Positions 25,301 to 33,195 of a DNA stretch of 35,227 nt are shown in pieces (position 1 is the stretch's first letter; every line of letters begins with the position of its first letter). Below the pieces are notes generated by a model, which was given only the letters and a program-made list of their open reading frames with translations, was not told the DNA's origin and ran no database searches. This DNA comes from CAZHTS01 sp964535315 (GTDB lineage: Bacteria > Chloroflexota > Anaerolineae > Anaerolineales > Anaerolineaceae), in contig CAZHTS010000051.1 in assembly GCA_964535315.1 (NCBI GenBank), positions 1-35,227 on the forward strand. The letters are read 5' to 3'. A program made the position numbers and the translations under genes.

Positions 25301-26269
25301 ATGCGGATCTTTCGGCCCATCTGGTTTGGTATCGTCCTTGTTTTGCTGGCGGGCGCATTGACCGGCGCGGCTCAGGCGCATGGTTTATTGCAGACCACCG
25401 GCGAGAAATACTTCGACAACGGTCACAGCCTGCGCGGTGAGTTCCTGGCCTTCTATGAAAGCTTTGAAAACCCTGATGAACTGTTCGGTCAGCCGATCAC
25501 CGACCAGTTTGAGGACGTCAAGGGCAGCGGGCAGTTGACCCAATACTTCCAGAAGGCGCGTTTTGACCTGGTCTCCGCTCCGAATGGCAAACAGGTACAA
25601 CTGGCTCCGTTGGGGCAGTATACCTACCAGCCGGGGCGCCCGGTCGTGGCCGCCGCCACCAGCGGCTCGAATTGCCGCTATTTCCCCGCCAGCGACCGGC
25701 GCGTCTGCCGGGCGTTCTTGCAATTCTACGATGAGCACAACGGGCCCATCTTGTTTGGCGCCCCGATTTCGGATGTCGAAGACCACGACGGTCGTTACGT
25801 CCAGTATTTTGAGAAAGTGCGCATGGAATGGCAGCCAGAAATGGCCAATGGCGAACGGGTGCGCCTGGGCGACCTGGGCAAGATCTACTTTGACGAGCAC
25901 GTCAAGCTCTATGACCTGACCGAGCCGCAAGAGGCGCTTCCGGAGATTATCTCCGCCCCCCTGCACCTGCAGGCGCGGGCGTTTGTATTGCAGGCGCTGG
26001 CGCCGGCCAACAGCGAGCAGACGGTTTACGTTATCATCCAGAACCAGCAGCTCAAACCGGTTGCCAGGGCCATCGTCAAGGCCACTGTGCGCCTGCCGGA
26101 CGGCAGCAGCCAGGACATTCGCCCGCCGGAGACCGACGAAAACGGTCTGACGCAGTTCAGCTTCACCGTGCCAAACCTGACGGTGCAACAGATCGTCAGT
26201 GTAGAGATCGTGGCGCAGAGCGCCGCTCAGGAAGCCCGTACCTCGACCTGGTTCCGGGTGTGGTGGTAA
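25301..26269 (+). CDS. Secreted protein with two LGFP-like repeats and an Ig-like C-terminus
   Basis: The 322-aa exported protein has a Sec signal peptide with cleavage predicted after 'GAAQA'. Two related modules follow: 'FYESFENPDELFGQPITDQFED...LTQYFQKARFDL' and 'FYDEHNGPILFGAPISDVEDHDGRYVQYFEKVRMEW'. The LFG.PI....QYF pattern recalls LGFP-type cell-surface repeats. The C-terminal third ('VYVIIQNQQLKPVARAIVKATVRLPDGS' onward) looks like a bacterial Ig/invasin-type beta-sandwich. ATG 25301 is chosen because it gives a clean signal peptide; the in-frame GTG at 25277 lies upstream of the promoter's -10. It converges on the TPR gene with 7 bp between stops. The function is unknown. Confidence 0.85.
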   Translation: MRIFRPIWFGIVLVLLAGALTGAAQAHGLLQTTGEKYFDNGHSLRGEFLAFYESFENPDELFGQPITDQFEDVKGSGQLTQYFQKARFDLVSAPNGKQVQLAPLGQYTYQPGRPVVAAATSGSNCRYFPASDRRVCRAFLQFYDEHNGPILFGAPISDVEDHDGRYVQYFEKVRMEWQPEMANGERVRLGDLGKIYFDEHVKLYDLTEPQEALPEIISAPLHLQARAFVLQALAPANSEQTVYVIIQNQQLKPVARAIVKATVRLPDGSSQDIRPPETDENGLTQFSFTVPNLTVQQIVSVEIVAQSAAQEARTSTWFRVWW

Positions 26270-26276
26270 AGCTGCG

Positions 26277-28595
26277 TTAGCTGCTGGTCAACTGCTGATA
26301 CACGTTGCGGTAATCGCCTACATTGGGGGGGTTGAGGGCGATGATCGTTTTAATCATATAGAGGGCGGCGTTCTTGTTGCCGGCCGACAACAATTGATCG
26401 GCCAGCACGTCCAGAATCTCGACCGCTTTGTCCACCTGGCCGGCGCGGGCATAGACGTCTGCCAATCGTTTGCGCAAATCCGGGCGGTCGCTGCGCTCTT
26501 CAATCATCTCGATCAGGAATTGAATCGCCTCGTTGCGCCGGCCGGCGTTTTCCAGGAAATTGAGGAAGGCGTCCAGTTCGGTCAGGGCGGCGTTATCCTG
26601 CCCCATGCGGAAATTGAGATCGATGAGGTGCTGGCGGGTGGGGGCATCGTCCGGTTGCAGGGTGCGCAGCTGTTCGTAGATGCGTATCGCCTGGCGAAAG
26701 TCAAGGCGCTGCATGTCGATATCTGCCACCTTGTTGAGCAACTGCACGCTCAACGAACGGGTATTGCGGGATTGTTGCGCCTGGCGCAGGCCGGTCAGAT
26801 AGGTCTGGCGCGCCAGGTCGAGTTCGGCCAGGCTGTAATAGACCTCGGCCAGGCGGTTATACTGCGCCACCGCGTCATCGATGCGGCCCTGCGCTATCAG
26901 CATGTCGATCAATCGCTGGCGCACCTCAACATCCATCGGGGCCATGTCGCACAACCGCGCCATCAGGCGAATGGCCTGCGCCGATTCACCGCGCAGGTTA
27001 TAGAGCTGCGCCACCAGCGAAAACTTGTCAACCGCCTCGCGCTGGCGCCCCTGCTGCTGTAACAATTCGGCCATCTGGATATGCAGCGGCAAATAGGTGG
27101 GGGCATGCTGGACGGCGTAATACAATTCCTCGGTGGCGGTGTATAGTTTGCCCACGCTGGCCAGCTGGCGCGCCTCGGCCAGCACTTCCACCACCTCGCT
27201 GTTACTGGAGCCCAACAGCATCTCGCTCAATGCCACGGGGGGGCCCCCGGCGGGCTGCGCCGGGAGTTGCTGGCGTGCCCGGGCCAGGTAATCGCGCCAG
27301 TCGGGGCGCAGCAGATGGTTCAAAATGGTGGTACACAGGTTGCGTAAGACGGCCTCGTCGGTCTGGTGGGAGGCCTCTTCGACCGCCGGTTCGTATAGCT
27401 GGCGCAATTCTTCGCGCTGCTCCTCGAGCACCGTTTCGGCATCCGCCATGCCCAGGGCGTGCAGCAGGGCGGTGGCGGCCTCGTTCAAATGGCCGCTGTC
27501 CAAAGAAATTTTGCCCAGCAGCAGGTTGGCGCCCAGGGCAAAATCTGGGTGCCCGACCGCCTTCTGCAAGAAGCGAAAGGCCTTTTGCGGATCGCTCTTC
27601 TGCAGCAGCAGGCCGGCGTCAAAGAAGACCGCCGGACGGCTCAGCCCCACCGCCATGGCGCGTTCCAATTCCTCGGCCGCCTGAGCGTCTTCGCCGCGCG
27701 TCTGCGAGTCGATCGCCTGGCCGATGTGCAATTGAATGCGGGTTTGTTCGGTTGTTTCGAGCGACAGCCCGCCGGTGCCGCGCGCCAGGGCCGCCAGCCC
27801 ACGGCGGGTGGATTGCACCACCTGGCCCTCTTCGCCCTGATCAAAGAGCAGGCCGGCCAGATCGACCAGGGCCTTCTTGCGGGCCTCGTTGACCGGGTCG
27901 AGTTGCTGCTCGTTTTCCCCGCTTTTGGGGGCGTCCATTTTATGCACCTCGGCCATGCGCACCGGGCCGGTGCCGCCGCGCGGGCGCGCCGGTTTGGGCA
28001 ACGGCTGGTTGCTTTTGAGCAGCCCCAACGCCTGGCGGGCATCGGCGCTGTCCGGCTGCAACTTCAGACAGTGTTCCACCACCTGCATGGCTTTGACGGC
28101 GTCGCCGCTGCGCTGCATGATACTGGCGGTCGCCAGATATTCGGTCACTGCCTCCGGCTTACGCCCGGTGCGGTCGTAGATCATCGCCAGGCGGGTGCGC
28201 GCCATCAGATGCTCGGGCTGCAAACGGATCGCCGCCACCCAGTTCTCGATCGATTTATCGACGTCGCGGGCGCGCATGTATGCTTCGGCGGCCTGCACCC
28301 AGGCCTGGAAGGCCATTTCTACCTTGCCCTTGCGTTCGTAGATGTGCGCCAGTTTTTCCAGCGACACGGGATCGTTGGGGTTTTGCCGGGCGGCGCGCTG
28401 GTAACAATCCATGGCGCCGTCGTAATCTTCCATTTCATACAACGCCAGCCCCAGGCTGGTAAGCGCCATGCCGTGATCGGGAAACTCTTCCAATGCCTGG
28501 CGGTAATAACCGGCCGCCAGTTCCCAACGCTGATCCCAGGCGGCAGAATGGCCCCGGTTCATTGCTTTTTGAAACGCGTCCTGATTACCTGTCAT
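26277..28595 (-). CDS. Large tetratricopeptide-repeat protein
   Basis: The 772-aa, almost entirely helical protein has at least eight TPR units. The best are N-terminal ('AAGYYRQALEEFPDHGMALTSLGLALYEMEDYDGAMDCYQRAARQNPNDPVSLEKLAHIYERKGK') with further units around residues 480-700 ('AVAQYNRLAEVYYSLAELDLARQTYL', 'QAIRIYEQLRTLQPDDAPTRQHLIDLNFRMGQ'). No signal peptide is present, so it is a cytoplasmic scaffold. ATG 28595 is chosen because the longer reading would overlap polA and lacks a binding site. It starts 17 bp after polA and is the last gene of that operon. A role connected with polA or the receiver-like protein is possible but not shown. Confidence 0.88.
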   Translation of the reverse strand: MTGNQDAFQKAMNRGHSAAWDQRWELAAGYYRQALEEFPDHGMALTSLGLALYEMEDYDGAMDCYQRAARQNPNDPVSLEKLAHIYERKGKVEMAFQAWVQAAEAYMRARDVDKSIENWVAAIRLQPEHLMARTRLAMIYDRTGRKPEAVTEYLATASIMQRSGDAVKAMQVVEHCLKLQPDSADARQALGLLKSNQPLPKPARPRGGTGPVRMAEVHKMDAPKSGENEQQLDPVNEARKKALVDLAGLLFDQGEEGQVVQSTRRGLAALARGTGGLSLETTEQTRIQLHIGQAIDSQTRGEDAQAAEELERAMAVGLSRPAVFFDAGLLLQKSDPQKAFRFLQKAVGHPDFALGANLLLGKISLDSGHLNEAATALLHALGMADAETVLEEQREELRQLYEPAVEEASHQTDEAVLRNLCTTILNHLLRPDWRDYLARARQQLPAQPAGGPPVALSEMLLGSSNSEVVEVLAEARQLASVGKLYTATEELYYAVQHAPTYLPLHIQMAELLQQQGRQREAVDKFSLVAQLYNLRGESAQAIRLMARLCDMAPMDVEVRQRLIDMLIAQGRIDDAVAQYNRLAEVYYSLAELDLARQTYLTGLRQAQQSRNTRSLSVQLLNKVADIDMQRLDFRQAIRIYEQLRTLQPDDAPTRQHLIDLNFRMGQDNAALTELDAFLNFLENAGRRNEAIQFLIEMIEERSDRPDLRKRLADVYARAGQVDKAVEILDVLADQLLSAGNKNAALYMIKTIIALNPPNVGDYRNVYQQLTSS

Positions 28596-28612
28596 TGTTA
28601 TCCATCCCAAAA

Positions 28613-31405
28613 CTACAAGGTCAATGAAACCATTGTGCCCCAGTTTTCTCCCCAACGCGCCTCGGTCAAGAGCGGGATGGAAAGCTGGTATGCATTTTCA
28701 AGGGTGTGTTGTACCACCCGGGCGGTCTGTGCAAGCTGGTCGTGTGGGCACTCCAACACCACCTCGTCGTGCACCTGTAACAATAAACGCGCCTGGCAAT
28801 TTGTGCTCCGCAGCGCCTGCGGCAGGCGGATCATGGCCAGCTTCATGATGTCCGCAGCGGTGCCCTGAATGGGGGCGTTGATGGCCTCGCGCTCCTCGCG
28901 GTTGCGTACGTTGACGTTGGCGGGATTGCTCAGGTTGGGGAAATAGCGCCGCCTGCCGAGCAGGGTCTCCACGTATCCCTGGCGGGCGGCAAGCTGGCGG
29001 ATACCGTCCAGGTAGGTTTTGACCCCTGGGAATTGCTCGAAATAGGCGCGCACAAAATCTTCGGATTCGCCCAGGGTCAGCTCGGTTGAACGGCTCAGTC
29101 CAAAGGCGCTCATGCCGTAAATCAGGCCGAAATTGATCGCCTTGGCATGGCGGCGTTGTTCCTTGGTCACCTCGGCCAACGGCCGGCCATAAATGGCGGC
29201 GGCGGTGGTGGCGTGAATGTCCTGTCCGGCGCGGAAGGCGGCCAGCATTGCTTCGTCGCCGGCCATGTGCGCCACGATGCGCAGTTCGATCTGCGAGTAA
29301 TCGACCGAGAGCAGCACCTGACCGGGCGAGGCCACAAAGGCATTACGCACCCGCCGGCCCAGTTCGGTGCGGGTGGGGATATTTTGCAAATTGGGATCGG
29401 AAGAAGCCAGCCGCCCGGTGACCGAGCCGGTCTGGTTGTAAGAAGTGTGTATTCGCCCGCTGAGCGGGTTGATCTGTGCGGGGAGCGCGTCGAGGTAGGT
29501 CGATTTGAGTTTGGCCAGTTCGCGCTGTTCCAGGATCAGATCGATGACGGGATGCTGGCCGCGCAGGTCTTCCAGCACATCGGCCGAGGTGGAGAAATGG
29601 CCGCTGGCGGTCTTCTTGCGCTGGCCCGGAGCGGGCAGCTTGAGCCGGTTGAAGAGCACCTCGGAGAGTTGCTGGGTGGAGTTGAGGTTGAAGGTGTAGC
29701 CCACCTGTTCGTACACCTGGCGTTCAATCTCGATCAGGCGCTGGCTGAGGTCGACCGACATCCGGCGCAGGAAGTCGACGTCCAGGCGGATGCCGGTGCG
29801 CTCCATTTCCAATAAGACGGGGACGAGCGGCATTTCGATTTCGCTAAACAGGCGCTCGGCTTTTTGCTCGTCCAGGCGGCGCTGCAACAACGGCCACAAG
29901 CGCAGCACCATTTCGGCGTCGGCGGCGGCATAGGGCGCAGCCTCGGCCACCGCTACCTCGGCCATGCTGCGCTGGTTCTTGCCCTTGCCGATCAGTTCTT
30001 CGATGTGGGTCATTTCCACGCCCAGGTAGACCCCGGCCATGCCCTTGAGCCCCAGCGTGTGTGAAGCCGGGTTGATCAACCACTCGGCGATCATGGTGTC
30101 GACCGCCAGGGGCGTTACTTCGAGGCCGGCCTGAAGCAGCACCAGGGCGTCATACTTGAGATTGTGCCCCAGTTTTGGTTTTGCCGGGTCGCTCAGGGCG
30201 GGGCGCAGGGCATCCAGCACCTGGGTGAGCGGCAGCTGGGCTTCGTCGCCGTTGTGGCCGACCGGGAGGTAATATCCCTCGCCCGGCCGTACCGCCAGTG
30301 AGATGCCCACCAGTTGGGCGCGCAGTGGGTCGGTGGAGGTCGTTTCGGTATCCAGGGCGATCTGCCCGGCGGCGGCCAGTTCCTGTACCAGGCGCTGCAA
30401 ATCTTGCTCGTTGGCGACGATGTGCGTCTGGCTGTCATTGCCGGCCGGCCGGCCGACGCGCACAATGGGCTCGCCAAACAGGGAAAGCTGCTGCCCGGCA
30501 GCCGGTTGTTGCTGTTCCTGCCCGCCGGCGAGCTTTTTCAGGCGCGACAGTTGTGTGCGAAACTCGAGCTGGTGGAAGATTTCCTCGAGCCCGGCGAAGT
30601 CGATGTGATCGACGCGCGCCTGTTTGAGATCGAAGGAGATTTGCACGTCGGTGACGATGGTCGCCAGCCGGCGGCTGAGATAGGCCGACTCGCGTCCGGC
30701 CTCGAGACGCGAACGAAAACGCCCCGGCACCTCTTCGAGGTGGGCGTAGATCTCGTCCAGGGTGGCGTAGGTGGATAACAATGAAATGGCCGTCTTTTCG
30801 CCAATGCCGGCCACGCCGGGGATATTATCGGAGGTGTCGCCCACCAGCGCCTTGTAATCGACGACCTGCCCGGGGCGTACGCCCAGGGCTGCAACCACGT
30901 CGTCGGCCTGGTAGTCGCGCGCCTCAGAGAGTTTGCTGCCGGCCAGGTTGACGATGACACGTTCGTCCACCAATTGCAGCAGGTCGCGGTCGCCGGTGAT
31001 GATCTTGACGCCGAAACCCTGCGCTACCGCCTGGTGCGCCACGCTGCCCAGCACGTCGTCGGCCTCAAACCCTTCCACCTCCAGGCGTGGGAAACCAAAG
31101 GCGTCCACTACCTGGCGAATACGTTCCATTTGCGAGCGCAGATCGTCGGGCATTTTGGCGCGGGTGGCCTTGTACTCGGCGTACATTTCATGCCGGAAAG
31201 TCTTGCCGGTATCGAAGGCTACCGCCAGGTATTCGGGCCGGTCGTTTTCCAGCAGGCGCAGCAGCACGCTGGTAAAACCGAATACGCCGGCGGTGGGTTC
31301 GCCTGCCTGGGTCTGCAGCCGTTCGCCGCCGCCGCCGGCGGTCAGGGCAAAATAAGTACGGTAAGCCAGGGCATGACCGTCGATCAGATATAAAACAGGG
31401 GGCAT
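28613..31405 (-). CDS. polA: DNA polymerase I
   Basis: The 930-aa repair and Okazaki-fragment polymerase has all three domains. The 5'-3' exonuclease (about 1-300) includes 'LIDGHALAYRTYFAL' and 'GDRDLLQLV...DYKALVGDTSDNIPGVAGIG'. The 3'-5' proofreading domain (about 325-510) keeps D352 and E354 in 'ALDTETTS', so it should be active. The polymerase domain has motif A ('SVDYSQIELRIVAHM'), motif B ('RRHAKAINFGLIYGMSAFGL') and motif C with H879-D-E. Length is normal. ATG 31405 is preceded by GGAGG at 5 nt. It lies 19 bp after the receiver-like gene and 17 bp before the TPR gene, all on one transcript. Confidence 0.98.
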   Translation of the reverse strand: MPPVLYLIDGHALAYRTYFALTAGGGGERLQTQAGEPTAGVFGFTSVLLRLLENDRPEYLAVAFDTGKTFRHEMYAEYKATRAKMPDDLRSQMERIRQVVDAFGFPRLEVEGFEADDVLGSVAHQAVAQGFGVKIITGDRDLLQLVDERVIVNLAGSKLSEARDYQADDVVAALGVRPGQVVDYKALVGDTSDNIPGVAGIGEKTAISLLSTYATLDEIYAHLEEVPGRFRSRLEAGRESAYLSRRLATIVTDVQISFDLKQARVDHIDFAGLEEIFHQLEFRTQLSRLKKLAGGQEQQQPAAGQQLSLFGEPIVRVGRPAGNDSQTHIVANEQDLQRLVQELAAAGQIALDTETTSTDPLRAQLVGISLAVRPGEGYYLPVGHNGDEAQLPLTQVLDALRPALSDPAKPKLGHNLKYDALVLLQAGLEVTPLAVDTMIAEWLINPASHTLGLKGMAGVYLGVEMTHIEELIGKGKNQRSMAEVAVAEAAPYAAADAEMVLRLWPLLQRRLDEQKAERLFSEIEMPLVPVLLEMERTGIRLDVDFLRRMSVDLSQRLIEIERQVYEQVGYTFNLNSTQQLSEVLFNRLKLPAPGQRKKTASGHFSTSADVLEDLRGQHPVIDLILEQRELAKLKSTYLDALPAQINPLSGRIHTSYNQTGSVTGRLASSDPNLQNIPTRTELGRRVRNAFVASPGQVLLSVDYSQIELRIVAHMAGDEAMLAAFRAGQDIHATTAAAIYGRPLAEVTKEQRRHAKAINFGLIYGMSAFGLSRSTELTLGESEDFVRAYFEQFPGVKTYLDGIRQLAARQGYVETLLGRRRYFPNLSNPANVNVRNREEREAINAPIQGTAADIMKLAMIRLPQALRSTNCQARLLLQVHDEVVLECPHDQLAQTARVVQHTLENAYQLSIPLLTEARWGENWGTMVSLTL

Positions 31406-31424
31406 TCATTCCTCCAGGACATGG

Positions 31425-33092
31425 TTACGTTGTTTTGAGCCCCTGACGACGACGGGTCTGCTGGATAAAATCACGCAGCACCTGATTCACGGGCTGCTGC
31501 GCGCCGCTGATGACGAGATACCCCGGAGCCCAAAAGTCGCCAGCGGGATGGGCAACCTTGAGCCCGGCAAGTTGTTCGAAAATTTGTTGTGTGGTACGCT
31601 GGCGTACCACGCGCACCAGGTATCCAGGAGAAACGCCAGGAGCGACCTTCACCCGCCACTGCACAAATTCCGGGCGAATGAGGGTCTGATCCAGCTGCCA
31701 GCCGAACGAGAGGCAGGTCTGGGCCAGGGACTGCTCCAACACCCCGGCCAACTCGCCCATCAACAATTGCGAGGGCAGGCGTGGGATCAGGATGCAGGTG
31801 TAACACACCAGCGCCAGGGCCGGCGACACGCGGTCGAAGTTGCTGGCCTTGCCCGGACGCGTCAAGAAATCGGCGTCTTCCGTTGGCCGCGGGTCGGGGG
31901 GCAAGACGGCGGCAGGCGTCATGGGCGGGGTGCGTCCTGTCCCTGCCTTGCGCAGCCCCACCGGCTCGGTGTCCACCGAGAGGCCGGCGAGATGCTCTAC
32001 TGCCGGCGCAGAATCGGGATCGGTGGGCAGCGGCCGGGCAAAGGACCAATCGGTCGGGGCGGATTGCCACTCGGACGGGGGCTCATCTTCCAGCGGGTCG
32101 GGCGAGGGCATGCCGGCCAGCAAAGTTGCCAGGTTGATTTCCTGAACCTGTTCCTCTTCGTTGGGCAGTTCGGGATCAAATTCGGGTTCGATGATCGGCC
32201 CGTTTCCTGCCGCGGCGACGTCTTCAGCCGGAGGTAGGGCTTCGACCGGCGCCGCCGCAATAACGGGCAGTTCGATTGGCTCGGGCAGCGGCATGGGCTG
32301 GGCGCCGGCAATCAACGGCTGTGGCGACTCGCTGTTTAAGGCGTTCGCCATGCGCAGGGCCTGCAAACGGGCCTGGGAAAGCGGCAGTGAGGGGTCAAAT
32401 GCCAGCACCAATAGCAAACGGTGCACCAGGGTGGTGGCGTACAACAGGTGTTCGCTAGAATCGCTCGCCAGGCGGGCGAAACGTACCAGATCGCCCATCT
32501 CGCTGCGCTTCCAGTAACGCCCAACCAGCGCCGCCAGTTCCTGGGCGATGGCCATATCCTGCGTGCCGGCATAGGCCCACACCTTGCCGCCGCGGCTGAT
32601 CACCACCACCTGGGCAGCGGCAGCCTGCATCAGATGTTGTAGCGACTCGATCGCCTGGCCGGTGTCCTGTACCCAGGAAGGGGCAACGTCCTCTTCACCT
32701 TCGCCGGGGGCGCTCTCGGGCGCCGGCTCGGGTTGATCGAGCAGGTCGTTAACCATTGCCAGCAAATCGGGGGCGTAAAACGGCCGGGTGAGGATGCCCT
32801 CGAACGCCAGTCCCGACAAACTGGGGTGGCCGGCGTCGTTATCCGGTGGAATGACCATCAGATGAATCCCCGGTAGGATCTCCTGCAGTTCGTGCGCCAG
32901 GGTGGCGACGGGTAAATCGCTCAGGTCGCAGTCCAGGATCGCCAGCGCATACGGGGTGCGTTGGGCCGCCACCAGCGCCTCTTTTCCGGACAGCACCAGG
33001 CGCAATCCCTGCCGCCCACCTTCTTCCAGACTGAGACGCACGAGTTCGCCAAACGCGGCGTGAGGGGTAACCACCAGGATAGAAGCGGACAT
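31425..33092 (-). CDS. Degenerate receiver + roadblock-like domain + inactive Y1 transposase-like domain
   Basis: The 555-aa cytoplasmic protein has three parts. Residues 1-120 have the CheY fold ('ILVVTPHAAFGELV', 'YALAILDCDLSDLP' with D54, 'GILTRPFYAPDLL'), but the acidic pair of strand 1 is missing and the conserved Lys is R103, so phosphorylation is doubtful. Residues 135-255 resemble a roadblock/LC7 domain ('QVVVISRGGKVWAYAG', 'HLLYATTLVHRLLLVLAFD'). A Pro/Glu-rich linker follows. Residues 419-545 align by eye with IS200/IS605 TnpA: 'YTCILIP', 'PEFVQWRVKVAPGVSP', 'DFWAPGYLVISGAQQPVNQVLRDFIQQ'. The HUH positions are F476 and Q478 and the catalytic Tyr is F542, so transposition is ruled out. 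It is the first gene of the polA operon, with a probable leaderless start. Confidence 0.7.
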   Translation of the reverse strand: MSASILVVTPHAAFGELVRLSLEEGGRQGLRLVLSGKEALVAAQRTPYALAILDCDLSDLPVATLAHELQEILPGIHLMVIPPDNDAGHPSLSGLAFEGILTRPFYAPDLLAMVNDLLDQPEPAPESAPGEGEEDVAPSWVQDTGQAIESLQHLMQAAAAQVVVISRGGKVWAYAGTQDMAIAQELAALVGRYWKRSEMGDLVRFARLASDSSEHLLYATTLVHRLLLVLAFDPSLPLSQARLQALRMANALNSESPQPLIAGAQPMPLPEPIELPVIAAAPVEALPPAEDVAAAGNGPIIEPEFDPELPNEEEQVQEINLATLLAGMPSPDPLEDEPPSEWQSAPTDWSFARPLPTDPDSAPAVEHLAGLSVDTEPVGLRKAGTGRTPPMTPAAVLPPDPRPTEDADFLTRPGKASNFDRVSPALALVCYTCILIPRLPSQLLMGELAGVLEQSLAQTCLSFGWQLDQTLIRPEFVQWRVKVAPGVSPGYLVRVVRQRTTQQIFEQLAGLKVAHPAGDFWAPGYLVISGAQQPVNQVLRDFIQQTRRRQGLKTT

Positions 33093-33098
33093 ATTAAA

Positions 33099-33127
33099 AG
33101 TCTATCACGGTGAGCGATAGCAGGCAA
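33099..33127 (-). promoter_or_regulatory. Promoter of the receiver-polA-TPR operon, probably leaderless
   Basis: On the minus strand TTGCCT (33127-33122), 17 nt and TAGACT (33104-33099) are followed by six bases and then ATG 33092. No Shine-Dalgarno precedes the ATG. The geometry matches the promoter at 25289. Confidence 0.5.
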
Positions 33128-33130
33128 GCA

Positions 33131-33171
33131 AAAATCGGGTGTTTTCCGGCAGCCCCAGAAAACACCCGATT
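33131..33171 (-). terminator. Rho-independent terminator of the beta-helix protein gene
   Basis: On the minus strand GAAAACACCCGATT... pairs over 14 bp (arms 33158-33171 and 33133-33146, 11-nt loop) and is followed by TTTGCTTG, with the T-run continuing from the stem. It lies 25 bp past the stop at 33196 and just upstream of the promoter at 33099-33127. Confidence 0.85.
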
Positions 33172-33195
33172 CGCAACGTCGCGTCTTGCAGCGCT

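Noticed and set aside
27459..28868. A 469-codon frame antisense to the TPR gene and the end of polA
   Set aside because: It crosses two real genes and shows no family pattern; it is a codon-bias shadow.
31425..31838. An intact insertion sequence or transposase gene
   Set aside because: The domain is part of a longer fused ORF, its catalytic residues are replaced, and no IS ends or hairpin termini flank it.
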